This document shows, piece after piece, positions 1 to 9,194 of a stretch of 64,000 bases of DNA. This DNA is from Flaviflagellibacter sp963786225 (GTDB taxonomy: Bacteria > Pseudomonadota > Alphaproteobacteria > Rhizobiales > Methylopilaceae): assembly GCA_963786225.1 (NCBI GenBank), contig CAWAYQ010000032.1, forward strand, positions 470,795 through 534,794. Reading direction: 5' to 3'. The translations under genes and the position numbers were made by a program. Every line of letters begins with the position of its first letter. Position 1 is the stretch's first letter. The notes below the pieces were generated by a model. It was not told the origin of the DNA, did no database searches, and saw only the letters and a list, made by a program, of their open reading frames with translations.

Positions 1-154
1 CATGATTGTCGCCTGGGTGCTTTTCCTCGCCGTTCGCGGAATCAACCGTCTTCGCAAAAAGGAAGAGGAGAAGCCCGCCGCGGTCGCGGAAATACCCCGC
101 AATGAAAAGCTTCTCGAGGAGATCCGGGATCTCCTGGCGGCTCAAAAAGGCTAG
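1..154 (+). CDS. mscL: MscL C-terminus (partial)
   Basis: This is the 3' end of a large-conductance mechanosensitive channel gene; the 5' part lies outside the window. Reading from base 2, the last 50 residues comprise the end of the second membrane helix (IVAWVLFLAVRGINRL), a charged KKEEEK linker and the amphipathic cytoplasmic helix ending LLEEIRDLLAAQKG. That layout is characteristic of MscL, a homopentameric inner-membrane emergency valve opened by hypo-osmotic tension. It is convergent with hemA; the two stop codons are only 3 bases apart. Confidence 0.85.
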   Translation, partial: MIVAWVLFLAVRGINRLRKKEEEKPAAVAEIPRNEKLLEEIRDLLAAQKG

Positions 155-157
155 AGG

Positions 158-1408
158 CTATTCCGCGGCGACCGAGATGCGGTTCAACTGCAAGGCGCCC
201 CACACCTCGTCGAGCGCATCGGCAAGCGTCGCGATCAACTCGTCCGAGTGGAACGGCGTCGGCGTAAAACGCAGGCGTTCCGTTCCGCGCGGCACGGTCG
301 GATAATTGATCGGCTGCACGTAAATACGGTGCTTTTCGAGCAGCCGGTCGGACGCGGCCTTTGCGAGGGAAGGATCGCCGACGAGGACCGGCACGATGTG
401 CGTTTCGCCCGGCAGTACGGGAAGTCCGCGTGCCAGAAGCGCGGCCTTGGTTGCAGCGGACTGGCGCTGCTGCGCTTCGCGCTCGGCGCTCGACGTCTTC
501 AGATGCCTGACCGAGGCGCAGGCGGCTGCGGCCACGGCCGGGGGCAGCGTGCTGGTGAAGATGAAGCCGGGCGCATACGAGCGCACGGTGTCGACCAGTG
601 CGGTCGAGGCGGCGATATAGCCGCCGACCACGCCGAAACCCTTGGCCAAAGTGCCTTCGATCACATCGACGCGGTGCATCACGCCCTCGCGCTGGGCAAC
701 ACCCGCGCCCTGCGCCCCGTACATGCCAACGGCGTGCACTTCGTCGAGATAGGTCATGGCACCGTAGCGGTCCGCGAGGTCGCACATCGCCGCAATGGGC
801 GCGATATCGCCGTCCATCGAATAGATGCTCTCGAACACGATAAGCTTCGGCCGCTCGCGGCGCGCCGCACGCAGCAGCTCTTCGAGGTGGGCGAGATCGT
901 TATGGCGGAAAATTTTCTTCTCGCAGCCCGAATGGCGCACGCCGGCGATCATCGAGGCGTGATTCAGCTCATCGGAGAGAATCAGGCAATCCGGCATTAC
1001 GCCCGCGATGGTGGAGATCGATGCTTCGTTGGCGACAAACCCCGAAGTGAAAACGAGCGCCGCTTCCTTGCCGTGAAGATCGGCGAGTTCGCGCTCCAGA
1101 ACAACGATCGGGTGGTGATTGCCGGAAATGTTCCGGGTGCCGCCGGCGCCCGCACCGGTCGTCAGCGCGGTTTCGGCCATCGCGGAGGTCACGGCCGGAT
1201 GCTGCCCCATGCCGAGATAATCGTTCGAGCACCAGACCGTGATGTCCTTTATCCCGTCCGGCGAATGCCAGAGGGCGTGCGGAAAACGGCCGTTAACCCG
1301 TTCGAGATCTGCAAAGACGCGGTAGCGACGCTCCGCATGCAGCTTCTCGACCGCATCACGGAAAAAGTCGCCATAAGCCGGTTTCATAAGGGAAGATTGC
1401 TCAACCAT
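158..1408 (-). CDS. hemA: 5-aminolevulinate synthase
   Basis: Condenses glycine and succinyl-CoA to 5-aminolevulinate, the first step of the C4 heme pathway used by alphaproteobacteria. It is a PLP enzyme of the alpha-oxoamine synthase family. The 416-residue frame has the PLP Asp/His region TYLDEVHAVGMYG (about 220-232) and the Schiff-base lysine in EGTLAKGFG (K256, or K249 if Met8 is the start). The second Met, at 1387, gives a lysine position closer to the known Rhodobacter enzyme, and neither start has a strong ribosome binding site. It is monocistronic and convergent with mscL. A FixK/FNR-like box lies upstream. Confidence 0.95.
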   Translation of the reverse strand: MVEQSSLMKPAYGDFFRDAVEKLHAERRYRVFADLERVNGRFPHALWHSPDGIKDITVWCSNDYLGMGQHPAVTSAMAETALTTGAGAGGTRNISGNHHPIVVLERELADLHGKEAALVFTSGFVANEASISTIAGVMPDCLILSDELNHASMIAGVRHSGCEKKIFRHNDLAHLEELLRAARRERPKLIVFESIYSMDGDIAPIAAMCDLADRYGAMTYLDEVHAVGMYGAQGAGVAQREGVMHRVDVIEGTLAKGFGVVGGYIAASTALVDTVRSYAPGFIFTSTLPPAVAAAACASVRHLKTSSAEREAQQRQSAATKAALLARGLPVLPGETHIVPVLVGDPSLAKAASDRLLEKHRIYVQPINYPTVPRGTERLRFTPTPFHSDELIATLADALDEVWGALQLNRISVAAE

Positions 1409-2032
1409 GGAACTAATCTAGCCTGTATAAGCCGGTTTGTCCTTTGATCAAGATCCACTCGCGACCACGTGCCGCGCGGCAGGCTGTGTCCGGTTCCGGC
1501 CCCTCTCAAGGGGAGGGCCATGGCGAAACTACGGGCCTGTGCGGCATTGGAAAAATGCCGGTCGTAAAGGTCCGCATAGGTGGGAGGATGTCGTCCCTGA
1601 GCAGTCTAAGCAAAGTCCTCTTTTCGATCGCCGTTGGACGCTGGAAGTCGTGGTGGTGACGAGATTTGCGTCCTCGAAGCTCATCGCCTCGAGGAGGTCG
1701 GCGAACCCGCAGGCTTCGTGCTTCGCCGGTCGTCCTGTTGTCGGTGCCGAGCAGCAGACAGACGCGGTGGCCGCGATGGGAATAATTCTTGACGCGAAAA
1801 TATTCGAACTGACGAACGGCCAGGGGCACAATTGCGGCCCCAGACCGCTGCAATGAGTTGAAAGAAGGTTCGATCCCCGTCCCGTCCGTACAAAAATTGC
1901 CTGTTTCGGAGACCGGCGGATAGAACCTCCCAGTGTTCTACGGGGGTCTCCGTAAGCTGTTTTCCGGCGTTTGTGCAGGGCTTGCGTCGTCCCCCCCTAT
2001 GCTTCAAGACCTTAACCTCAAAAGGAGCATGC
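1409..2032. other. Intergenic region without a recognisable gene
   Basis: About 620 bases lie between divergent hemA and manC. Several overlapping frames of 70-140 codons exist on both strands, but none resembles a known family and their composition looks accidental. A G/C-rich palindrome (CCCCTCTCAAGGGGAGG, about 1500-1516) resembles the intergenic repeats seen later in the window. The last bases hold the manC ribosome binding site (AAAGGAG, 2020-2026). It probably carries both divergent promoters. Confidence 0.5.
1444..1457. promoter_or_regulatory. FixK/FNR-like box upstream of hemA (candidate)
   Basis: TTGAT-CAAG-ATCCA matches the FNR/FixK consensus TTGAT-N4-ATCAA at 9 of 10 defined bases. 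It lies about 36 bases upstream of the hemA ATG. Oxygen control of hemA by FNR-family regulators is known in several alphaproteobacteria. The short distance to the start codon would require a very short leader, so this is only a candidate. Confidence 0.3.
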
Positions 2033-3448
2033 ATGGGACTGAGGCGGATTGTACCCGTCGTTTTGTGCGGCGGCGCGGGAACGCGGCTATGGCCGGCGTC
2101 TCGCGAAAGCCGCCCCAAGCAATTCATCCCGCTGGCCGGGCCGCGCTCGCCGTTCCAGGAAACGATCCTTGGCGTTTCCGATCCCGAGGTCTTCGCCAAA
2201 CCCGTCGTTATCGCCAATCGCGAGCACAGATTCCTCGTCTCCGAGCAACTCGCGGAGATCGGCGTCGAAGCCGACATCCTGCTTGAGCCCGCTCGCCGGG
2301 ATTCCGGGCCCGCGGTTGTGGCCGCCGCCTATTTCGCGCTGGCGCGCGATCCCGAAGCCGTTTTGCTGATCCTGGCGGCCGATCATCTCGTACGGCGCCC
2401 GGACGTGTTTCAGGACGCCTGCGTCGCCGCGCTACCGGCGGCCGAAGCGGGGCAGATCGTGGTGTTCGGCGTCACACCTCAGGGCCCGGCGACCGGCTAC
2501 GGTTATATCCGCCCGGGAGAGGCGGCCGGACAGAAGGGCCTCCGCAAGGTCGCGGCCTTTGTCGAAAAGCCGGACGCCGCAACCGCCGCGCGCTATGTCG
2601 CCGACGGCTATCTCTGGAACGCCGGCAATTTCCTGTTCGCCGCGGCGACCATGATCGAGGACTACACAGCGTTCGAGGAAAAGAGCGCGGACGCCGTCTC
2701 GAGATCGGTATCCGGGATCGAAAAAGATCTCGGCTTCCATGTTCTGGCGCGCGAGCCTTTTCTGTCCGCGACCGCCAAAAGCGTCGATTACGCGGTGATG
2801 GAGCGCACGGCGCGCGCCGTGGTCATGCCCGTCGACCACGGCTGGTCCGACCTCGGAACCTGGAACGCGATCTGGGAAGTGGGCGGCAAGGATTCGAACG
2901 GCAATGTGGCGCGCGGCATGGTCGAGTTGATCGACAGCGAGAACTGCCTGGCCATATCCGACCGCCCGCTCGTCACCGTCGCAGGCCTGAAAGATGTCGT
3001 TGTGATCGCGGATGACGATGCCGTCCTCGTCACGCGCCGGGACGATGCGGAGGGGATGCGCAAGGTCGTCGGCCACCTGCGCGACAGGGGCTACGCGCAA
3101 GCCGACACCCATGCCCGCGGCTATCGTCCCTGGGGCTTTTACCAGTCGCTCGATTCCGGCAGCCGTTTTCAGGTCAAGCGGATCGTGGTGAAGCCCTCCG
3201 CGCAGCTGTCACTGCAACGTCACGCTCACCGTGCAGAGCACTGGATAGTCGTGCGGGGCGTTGCCGAAGTGACGATCGGCGATGAGACCAGAATGCTCCG
3301 AGAGAACGAGTCGACCTATATCCCCCAGGGGGCTATGCATCGCTTGCGCAATCCGGGCAAGATCGACCTCGAATTGATCGAGGTTCAGACCGGCAGCTAT
3401 CTCGGCGAAGACGATATCGAGCGTTTCGACGACATCTACGGCCGTTGA
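2033..3448 (+). CDS. manC: Mannose-1-phosphate guanylyltransferase / mannose-6-phosphate isomerase
   Basis: Bifunctional type II PMI-GMP enzyme supplying GDP-mannose for surface polysaccharides. The 471-residue protein has an N-terminal nucleotidyltransferase domain with the pyrophosphorylase signature LCGGAGTRLWPASRESRPKQ (about 11-30) and FVEKPD. The C-terminal cupin isomerase domain has SLQRHAHRAEHW and YIPQGAMHRLRNPG. The start at 2033 is chosen because AAAGGAG lies about 6 bases upstream; a longer in-frame extension from 1973 lacks a site. It heads the nucleotide-sugar cluster. Confidence 0.95.
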   Translation: MGLRRIVPVVLCGGAGTRLWPASRESRPKQFIPLAGPRSPFQETILGVSDPEVFAKPVVIANREHRFLVSEQLAEIGVEADILLEPARRDSGPAVVAAAYFALARDPEAVLLILAADHLVRRPDVFQDACVAALPAAEAGQIVVFGVTPQGPATGYGYIRPGEAAGQKGLRKVAAFVEKPDAATAARYVADGYLWNAGNFLFAAATMIEDYTAFEEKSADAVSRSVSGIEKDLGFHVLAREPFLSATAKSVDYAVMERTARAVVMPVDHGWSDLGTWNAIWEVGGKDSNGNVARGMVELIDSENCLAISDRPLVTVAGLKDVVVIADDDAVLVTRRDDAEGMRKVVGHLRDRGYAQADTHARGYRPWGFYQSLDSGSRFQVKRIVVKPSAQLSLQRHAHRAEHWIVVRGVAEVTIGDETRMLRENESTYIPQGAMHRLRNPGKIDLELIEVQTGSYLGEDDIERFDDIYGR

Positions 3449-3502
3449 CCGCATCTTCCCGCCATGTCACGAGCCAACACAACACCGGACGGAGCCTGTT
3501 GA

Positions 3503-4813
3503 ATGCGTCTTGCCATGATCGGATCCGGCTATGTGGGCCTGGTATCGGGGGCCTGCTTTGCCGATTTCGGGCATCAGGTTGTCTGTGTCGATAAGGATGC
3601 CGGCAAAATCGGCCGCCTGAAACAGGGTGAAATTCCGATTTACGAACCAGGGCTCGACGAGCTTGTTGCGCGCAACAGCCGGGAGGGCCGGCTGTCGTTT
3701 TCAACCGATCTCGCGTCGGCGGTGGCCGATGCGGATGCGGTGTTCATCGCCGTCGGCACCCCCTCGCGGCGCGGCGACGGCCAGGCCGATCTTTCTTACG
3801 TTTATGCGGCCGCGACCGAAATTGGGGCGGCTCTCGACGGTTTCACCGTGGTGGTGACGAAATCCACAGTCCCGGTCGGCACGGGCGACGAGGTCGAGCG
3901 CATCATCCGGGACGCGCGCCCGGACGCCGATGTCGCGGTCGCGTCCAATCCCGAATTCCTGCGTGAGGGCGCCGCCATCACGGACTTCAAGCGGCCCGAT
4001 CGCATCGTCGTCGGCATCGAGGACGAACGGGCCCGCGACGTGATGAGCGAAATCTACCGTCCGCTCTTTCTCAACGCCGCGCCGATCCTGTTTACCGGCC
4101 GGCGCACCGCCGAATTGACGAAATATGCCGCCAACGCATTCCTCGCGATGAAGATCACATTCATCAACGAGATCGCCGATCTGTGCGAAGCCGTCGGTGC
4201 GGATGTCCAGGAAGTCGCCAAAGGCATCGGCCTCGACAATCGCATCGGGGCGAAGTTCCTGCATGCCGGTCCCGGTTACGGCGGTTCGTGTTTTCCGAAG
4301 GACACGCGGGCACTGGTCGAAACCGCCCGCCAGTATGAGGCGCGCACGCGCATTATCGAGACGGTCGTCAACGTCAACGAGGAGCGCAAGACGGCGATGG
4401 CCGGCAAGGTGGCAAATGCCTGCGGAGGATCGGTCGCGGGCAAGACCATCGCGGTGCTCGGCCTGACGTTCAAACCCAACACCGACGACATGCGCGAGGC
4501 GCCCTCACTCGCGCTGATCGCGGCGCTCCAGAACGCGGGCGCGGACATCCGCGCCTTCGATCCCGTCGGCATGCACCATGCGAAAAAGCTCATGGAAAAC
4601 GTGGCCTTTGCCGCGGATCCCTATGACTGCGCCCTGGACGCGGATGCTCTCGTCATCGTCACGGAATGGGACGCTTTCCGCGCCCTCGATCTTGCGCGCA
4701 TCGGCGCGCAGATGAAGGCGCGTGTCCTCGTCGATCTGAGAAATGTCTATCGGCCGGAAGAAGCCAACCGGCACGGTTTTCATTATGTCGGCGTCGGGCG
4801 CTCGCGCGATTAG
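3503..4813 (+). CDS. ugd: UDP-glucose 6-dehydrogenase
   Basis: Oxidises UDP-glucose to UDP-glucuronate in two NAD-dependent steps. The 436-residue protein begins with the Rossmann motif MIGSGYVGLVSG and carries the catalytic cysteine in GPGYGGSCFPKD (about 254-265). The C-terminal UDP-binding domain has VLGLTFKPNTDDMREAPS. It follows manC by 54 bases in the same direction. Its product is also the substrate of the UDP-glucuronate epimerase-like gene at 28.4 kb, so UDP-glucuronate and UDP-galacturonate may both be made. Confidence 0.95.
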   Translation: MRLAMIGSGYVGLVSGACFADFGHQVVCVDKDAGKIGRLKQGEIPIYEPGLDELVARNSREGRLSFSTDLASAVADADAVFIAVGTPSRRGDGQADLSYVYAAATEIGAALDGFTVVVTKSTVPVGTGDEVERIIRDARPDADVAVASNPEFLREGAAITDFKRPDRIVVGIEDERARDVMSEIYRPLFLNAAPILFTGRRTAELTKYAANAFLAMKITFINEIADLCEAVGADVQEVAKGIGLDNRIGAKFLHAGPGYGGSCFPKDTRALVETARQYEARTRIIETVVNVNEERKTAMAGKVANACGGSVAGKTIAVLGLTFKPNTDDMREAPSLALIAALQNAGADIRAFDPVGMHHAKKLMENVAFAADPYDCALDADALVIVTEWDAFRALDLARIGAQMKARVLVDLRNVYRPEEANRHGFHYVGVGRSRD

Positions 4814-4922
4814 CCTTCCAGGAATATTCCTTTAAGGTTCCGCGTGGCTGCCCGAATCGACTGGGCGTTGTCATCCGGTCGAATATTATGCAGCTTAGAG
4901 ATGTAGGGTTGGGGGCCGGCAA

Positions 4923-5814
4923 GTGGGGCAGAATGTTAAGGGCATCATTCTTGCCGGCGGCAGCGGAACGCGTCTCAACCCTCTAACTCTCGCGATCTCG
5001 AAGCAGATTCTGCCGGTCTATGACAAGCCGATGATCTACTACCCGTTGAGCGTCCTCATGCTCGGGGGGATCAGGGAGATTCTCGTCATAAGCACGCCGC
5101 GCGATCTTCCGGTTTTCCAGGAGCTTCTCGGAGACGGCAGCGCCTTCGGGATTTCCCTGTCCTATATCGTGCAGCCAGAGCCGAAAGGGTTGGCGGAAGC
5201 GTTTATTCTCGGCCGGGATTTCATCGGCCGCGACCGCGTCGCCATGATCCTCGGCGACAACATCTATTTCGGCGACGGACTCTCCGAATGTGTGCCGGGA
5301 GGCAGCGGCCAGGACCGAGGGCGCCAGCATTTTCGCCTATCAGGTTCAGGATCCCGAGCGCTACGGCGTGGTGAGCTTCGATCCGAAGACAGGCAGAGCT
5401 CTCACAATCGAGGAGAAGCCGGCCGCACCGCAATCAAATTTTGCTGTCACCGGTCTTTATTTCTACGACAATCGGGTCGTGGATGTGGCGGCTTCGGTCA
5501 AGCCTTCGCCGCGCGGCGAGCTGGAAATCACCGAGATCAACAATTGGTACTTGAAGCGCGACGAGCTTCACGTTCATCGGCTCGGGCGCGGATATGCGTG
5601 GCTCGATACCGGAACGCATGAAAGTCTGCACGATGCCGGCGCATTCGTGCGTACAATCGAGCATCGGCAGGGCATCAAGATTGCTTGTCCGGAAGAGATC
5701 GGCATGGAGATGGGCTGGCTCGATCCTGACCACGTTCTGGAGCGGATAGAAAAACTCGGCAAGAACGAGTATGCGAACTATCTTCGCCGGCGGGTAGGGG
5801 AGTTGACGCGATGA
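4923..5814 (+). CDS. rfbA: Glucose-1-phosphate thymidylyltransferase (frameshifted)
   Basis: First step of dTDP-L-rhamnose synthesis: dTTP plus glucose-1-phosphate to dTDP-glucose. The first frame gives IILAGGSGTRLNPLT, KQILPVYDKPMIYYP and LGDNIYFGDGLSE. At about 5289 (GAATGTGTGCCGG) the reading moves by one extra base to a second frame continuing CREAAARTEGASIFAY to the normal C-terminus. Rejoined, it is about 296 residues, the usual family length. The proposed start is GTG. The stop overlaps the rfbC ATG (ATGA). The break is either a real mutation or a sequencing insertion. Confidence 0.85.
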
Positions 5815-6368
5815 GCATCCAGGTGCGGAAGCTGGATCTTGAGGGAGTGCTGGAAATCATCCCGTCGCGTTTTGAAGATCCCCGAGGCTTTTTTTCCGAA
5901 ACATTTCACGCCGAAAACTTTGCCGGGATCGGCATCCAGGTTCCCTTCGTTCAAGACAATCATTCCTACTCGGCCGCGCGCGGCGTCGTGCGTGGATTGC
6001 ATTACCAGCTTCCACCGGTAGCTCAGGACAAGCTCGTTCGCGTCATCCGCGGCTCGGTTTACGATGTTGCTGTCGACATTCGGAGAAGCTCGGCCACTTT
6101 CGGCCGATGGACTGCCGTTACGTTGTCTGCAAAATCTTGGAATCAAATCTTCGTCCCGCGTGGCTACGCCCATGGTTTCGTTACGCTCGAGGAAGACACA
6201 GAAGTTCTCTATAAAGTTTCGGCAAAATATTCTCAAAAGCATGACCGTGCGATCCGCTTTGACGATCCGGCGGTGGGTATCGAGTGGCCTCTGCCGGCCG
6301 GCGAGGTCGTAATTTCGGAAAAAGATCGTTCGGCGCCGCTTCTGGCGAACGCCGAACTGTTCGATTGA
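5811..6368 (+). CDS. rfbC: dTDP-4-dehydrorhamnose 3,5-epimerase
   Basis: Third enzyme of dTDP-L-rhamnose synthesis, a cupin-fold epimerase. The intact 185-residue frame has the N-terminal DPRGFFSETFH, the catalytic histidine region VVRGLHYQLPP and the FVPRGYAHGFVTLEE strand typical of RfbC/RmlC. It overlaps rfbA by 4 bases, implying translational coupling, and is followed 25 bases later by rfbB. Confidence 0.95.
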   Translation: MSIQVRKLDLEGVLEIIPSRFEDPRGFFSETFHAENFAGIGIQVPFVQDNHSYSAARGVVRGLHYQLPPVAQDKLVRVIRGSVYDVAVDIRRSSATFGRWTAVTLSAKSWNQIFVPRGYAHGFVTLEEDTEVLYKVSAKYSQKHDRAIRFDDPAVGIEWPLPAGEVVISEKDRSAPLLANAELFD

Positions 6369-6393
6369 CCCTATCCCTCGAGCGATCAGGCCG

Positions 6394-7461
6394 ATGAACA
6401 TACTCGTAACTGGCGGCGCCGGCTTTATCGGATCTGCTCTGTGCCGGCACCTGGTCGGTCAGGGAGAACATCGGGTCATCAATCTCGACAAACTGACCTA
6501 TGCGGGCAATCTCGCCTCGCTCGCGTCCATCGCGGATCGATCCAATTACCGTTTTGTACAAGCCGACATCGGGGATCAGTCGAAGGTCTTGGGTCTTCTC
6601 AATTCGGAGAGGATCGATCTCATCATTCATCTGGCGGCGGAGAGCCATGTCGACCGCTCGATCGATGGTCCGTCCGCCTTCATAGAAACGAACATTGTCG
6701 GTACATTCAAGCTGCTCTCGGCAGCTTTGGACTATTGGCGCGGTCTGCCGCCGGCAGCAAAAGAGCGGTTCCGGTTTCATCATGTTTCGACCGACGAGGT
6801 ATTTGGCGATCTTCCTTTTGAGCGGGGGGTCTTCACCGAGCAGTCGCCCTACGACCCATCCTCGCCTTACGCTGCTTCAAAGGCGGCGTCCGATCATCTC
6901 GTCCGGGCCTGGCATCAAACCTACGGTCTGCCCGTCGTTCTCTCCAATTGTTCGAACAATTTCGGGCCGTTTCATTTCCCGGAAAAGCTCATCCCCTTGG
7001 CTATCCTGAATGCCCTCCAGGACAGGGCCATCCCGGTTTATGGCGCGGGTGCGAATGTCCGGGATTGGCTTTATGTCGAGGATCACGCGCGCGCGCTCGA
7101 ATGTGTCGCGCTGAGGGGCGTTGCAGGAGAGAGCTACAATATCGGGGCCCGGTCCGAGCGCACGAATCTCGCGGTCATCCAGCGCATCTGCGCCATCCTC
7201 GATCAATTCAGGCCACGCTCCGGCGGCTCCTACAGCGACCTCATCGCCTTCGTCGCCGACCGTCCCGGCCACGATCGCCGCTACGCAATCAATCCCGACA
7301 AGATCGAGCGCGATCTGGGGTGGCGAGGGATCGAGACGTTTGATACCGCGCTCGAAAAGACGGTGGCCTGGTATCTCGAAAACCACGCGTGGTGGCAGCC
7401 CATTCTGGAACGGCGCTATGCCGGAGAAAGACTGGGATTGGCGGCGCGAGGTACGCGGTGA
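6394..7461 (+). CDS. rfbB: dTDP-glucose 4,6-dehydratase
   Basis: Second enzyme of dTDP-L-rhamnose synthesis, an NAD-dependent extended SDR. The 355-residue frame is complete, with the nucleotide motif TGGAGFIGSALCRHL (about 6-20), HLAAESHVDRSID, the STDEVFGDL active-site segment and the YxxxK pair in YAASKAASD. The stop overlaps the GTG of rfbD (GTGA). Confidence 0.96.
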   Translation: MNILVTGGAGFIGSALCRHLVGQGEHRVINLDKLTYAGNLASLASIADRSNYRFVQADIGDQSKVLGLLNSERIDLIIHLAAESHVDRSIDGPSAFIETNIVGTFKLLSAALDYWRGLPPAAKERFRFHHVSTDEVFGDLPFERGVFTEQSPYDPSSPYAASKAASDHLVRAWHQTYGLPVVLSNCSNNFGPFHFPEKLIPLAILNALQDRAIPVYGAGANVRDWLYVEDHARALECVALRGVAGESYNIGARSERTNLAVIQRICAILDQFRPRSGGSYSDLIAFVADRPGHDRRYAINPDKIERDLGWRGIETFDTALEKTVAWYLENHAWWQPILERRYAGERLGLAARGTR

Positions 7462-8355
7462 GGATTCTCGTGACCGGACGCGAAGGCCAGATCGCGCGGG
7501 GGCTTCTGGAGCGCGCGCGGCTTTCGAGCGATATCGAGATCGACGCCGTTGGCCGTCCCGAACTCGATCTCGGCGATCCGGCATCGGTCGTTCGCGAAAT
7601 CGCTCGTCGAAAGCCCGATCTCGTTGTGTCGGCCGCGGCCTATACGGCGGTCGATCGCGCCGAGGACGAGCCGGAGATCGCGATGTCGATCAATGCTCTC
7701 GGCGCGGAAGCGGTTGCGGCAGCCGCGGCGGCGATAGGGGTTCCGGTCATTCATCTTTCGACCGATTATGTTTTCTCGGGCGAGGGAAGCGAACCTTACA
7801 CGGAGGAGGATCACTCCAGCGCCGCAATCGGTCTACGGTCGCACGAAACTCGCGGGCGAACGCGCCGTCGCCGCTGCCAACGCGCGCCACATCATTCTGC
7901 GGACAGCCTGGGTCTACAGTCCGTTCGGCCGCAATTTTCTGAAGACCATGCTGGAGCTCGCGAAACAGCGTGATGTGATCGATGTTGTCTCCGACCAATG
8001 GGGCAATCCTTCCTCGGCGCTGGATATCGCCGACGGTATTCTCCACATCGCGCGTGCCATGGATTCGATCGCGTGCGCGGATCGCTACGGAGTTTTTCAT
8101 ATTGCGGGCACGGGCAGTATCAGTTGGAGCGGCTTCGCCGAGCACATATTCGCTGTCAGCCGGGAGGCGGGGGGGCCGACGGCGGAGGTGACGCCCATCG
8201 CGACATCGGATTATCCCGCCAAGGCGAAGCGCCCGCTCAATTCCCGGCTGTCGACCGACAAACTGCACCGCGTCTATGGCTGGCGCGCGCCGGACTGGCG
8301 AAACTCCTGCGCCGCCGTCGTGCGTCGCCTGGTGAGCGAGGCCGCACCGACATGA
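7458..8355 (+). CDS. rfbD: dTDP-4-dehydrorhamnose reductase (frameshifted)
   Basis: Final reductase of dTDP-L-rhamnose synthesis. The GTG start overlaps the rfbB stop. The first frame reads ILVTGREGQIARGLLE, AAAYTAVDRAEDEP and LSTDYVFSGEG, then breaks at about 7812 (GAGGATCACTCC). One base less restores TPAPQSVYGRTKLAGE and ILRTAWVYSPFGRNF through the usual end. Rejoined length is about 298 residues. Its stop overlaps the ATG of the next gene. Whether the extra base is real cannot be told from the sequence. Confidence 0.85.
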
Positions 8356-9194
8356 ACACCGATGTCTGCGTCGTCGCGGTCACCTACAACAGTTCGGCGG
8401 TTCTCCCGCGGTTTCTGGAGAGCATTCCGCGCGGGGTGCGCACGATCGTCGTCGACAATGCGAGCGATGACGCATCCGCGGCGATAGCCGAAGCGGCCGG
8501 CGCGGAGGTTCTGCGGCTCGATCGAAATATGGGCTATGGAGCGGCGAGCAATATCGGCGCTCGGGCGAGCAGGGCGAAATACCTTGTCCTGGCAAATCCC
8601 GACATCCGCTTTCTCGACGGCGCGATCGACGCGATGGTCGCCGCAGCCGAACAGTATCCGAATGCCGTGTTCAATCCACGTATGTACAATGGCAAGAGGC
8701 AGGTCGTTTCGCCGCTGGTCTCGACTTCAGCCGCAGGCGGGACGCTGGGCCGGTCCCGCGCCGGGCTCGGACTGCGCCATCCCGGTCCTGTCGGGCGCGT
8801 GCATTTTTATCCGCCGGGAACATTTTGATCTGATCGGCGGATTCGATCCCGCGATTTTCTTGTTCCATGAGGACGACGATCTCAGCCTGCGTCTCAAGCA
8901 GGCGGGCCTTGAACTGCGTCTTGCGTCCCGCGCGGTGGTCGAACATTCCGAGGGCAATTCCAGCGCCCGGTCGGCGGTGGTAGGGCGTATCAAGGGCGAG
9001 GCCATGGGCCGGTCGCTCGTCTATGTCATGCGCAAGCACGAAGTGCCGTTCGACCTCGCCCGGGAAAACCTCAAGACGCGATGGAAGTTGCCTTGCCTCA
9101 TGTGTTGTTCAGGCCTGCCCGTCGGGCAAAGCATCTCGGCTTTGCGCGAGCTCTCGGCCGCAATTTGACGAATGATTCCAAGATCGCGCCATGA
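8352..9194 (+). CDS. GT2 family glycosyltransferase, rhamnosyltransferase-like (two frameshifts)
   Basis: Family 2 glycosyltransferase probably adding sugars, possibly rhamnose, to the polysaccharide made with the upstream precursors. Motifs are VVAVTYNSSAVL, IVVDNASDD, YLVLANPDIRF and, in the second frame, VPVLSGA-like PVLSGACIFIRREHFDLIGGFD with the ED(D) acid region FLFHEDDDLSLRL. A first break lies at about 8697 and a second at about 9090; after the latter the frame HVLFRPARRAKHLGFARAL ends at 9194 in an ATGA overlap with the next gene. That overlap supports the rejoined reading. Confidence 0.75.

Noticed and set aside
1409..2032. Possible protein gene between hemA and manC.
   Set aside because: Several overlapping frames exist but none has a convincing start, family motif or consistent codon use, so it is described as intergenic.
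5280..5300. Programmed ribosomal frameshifting in rfbA.
   Set aside because: There is no slippery heptamer or stimulatory structure, and similar one-base shifts occur in many unrelated genes here, which points to a common technical or mutational cause.
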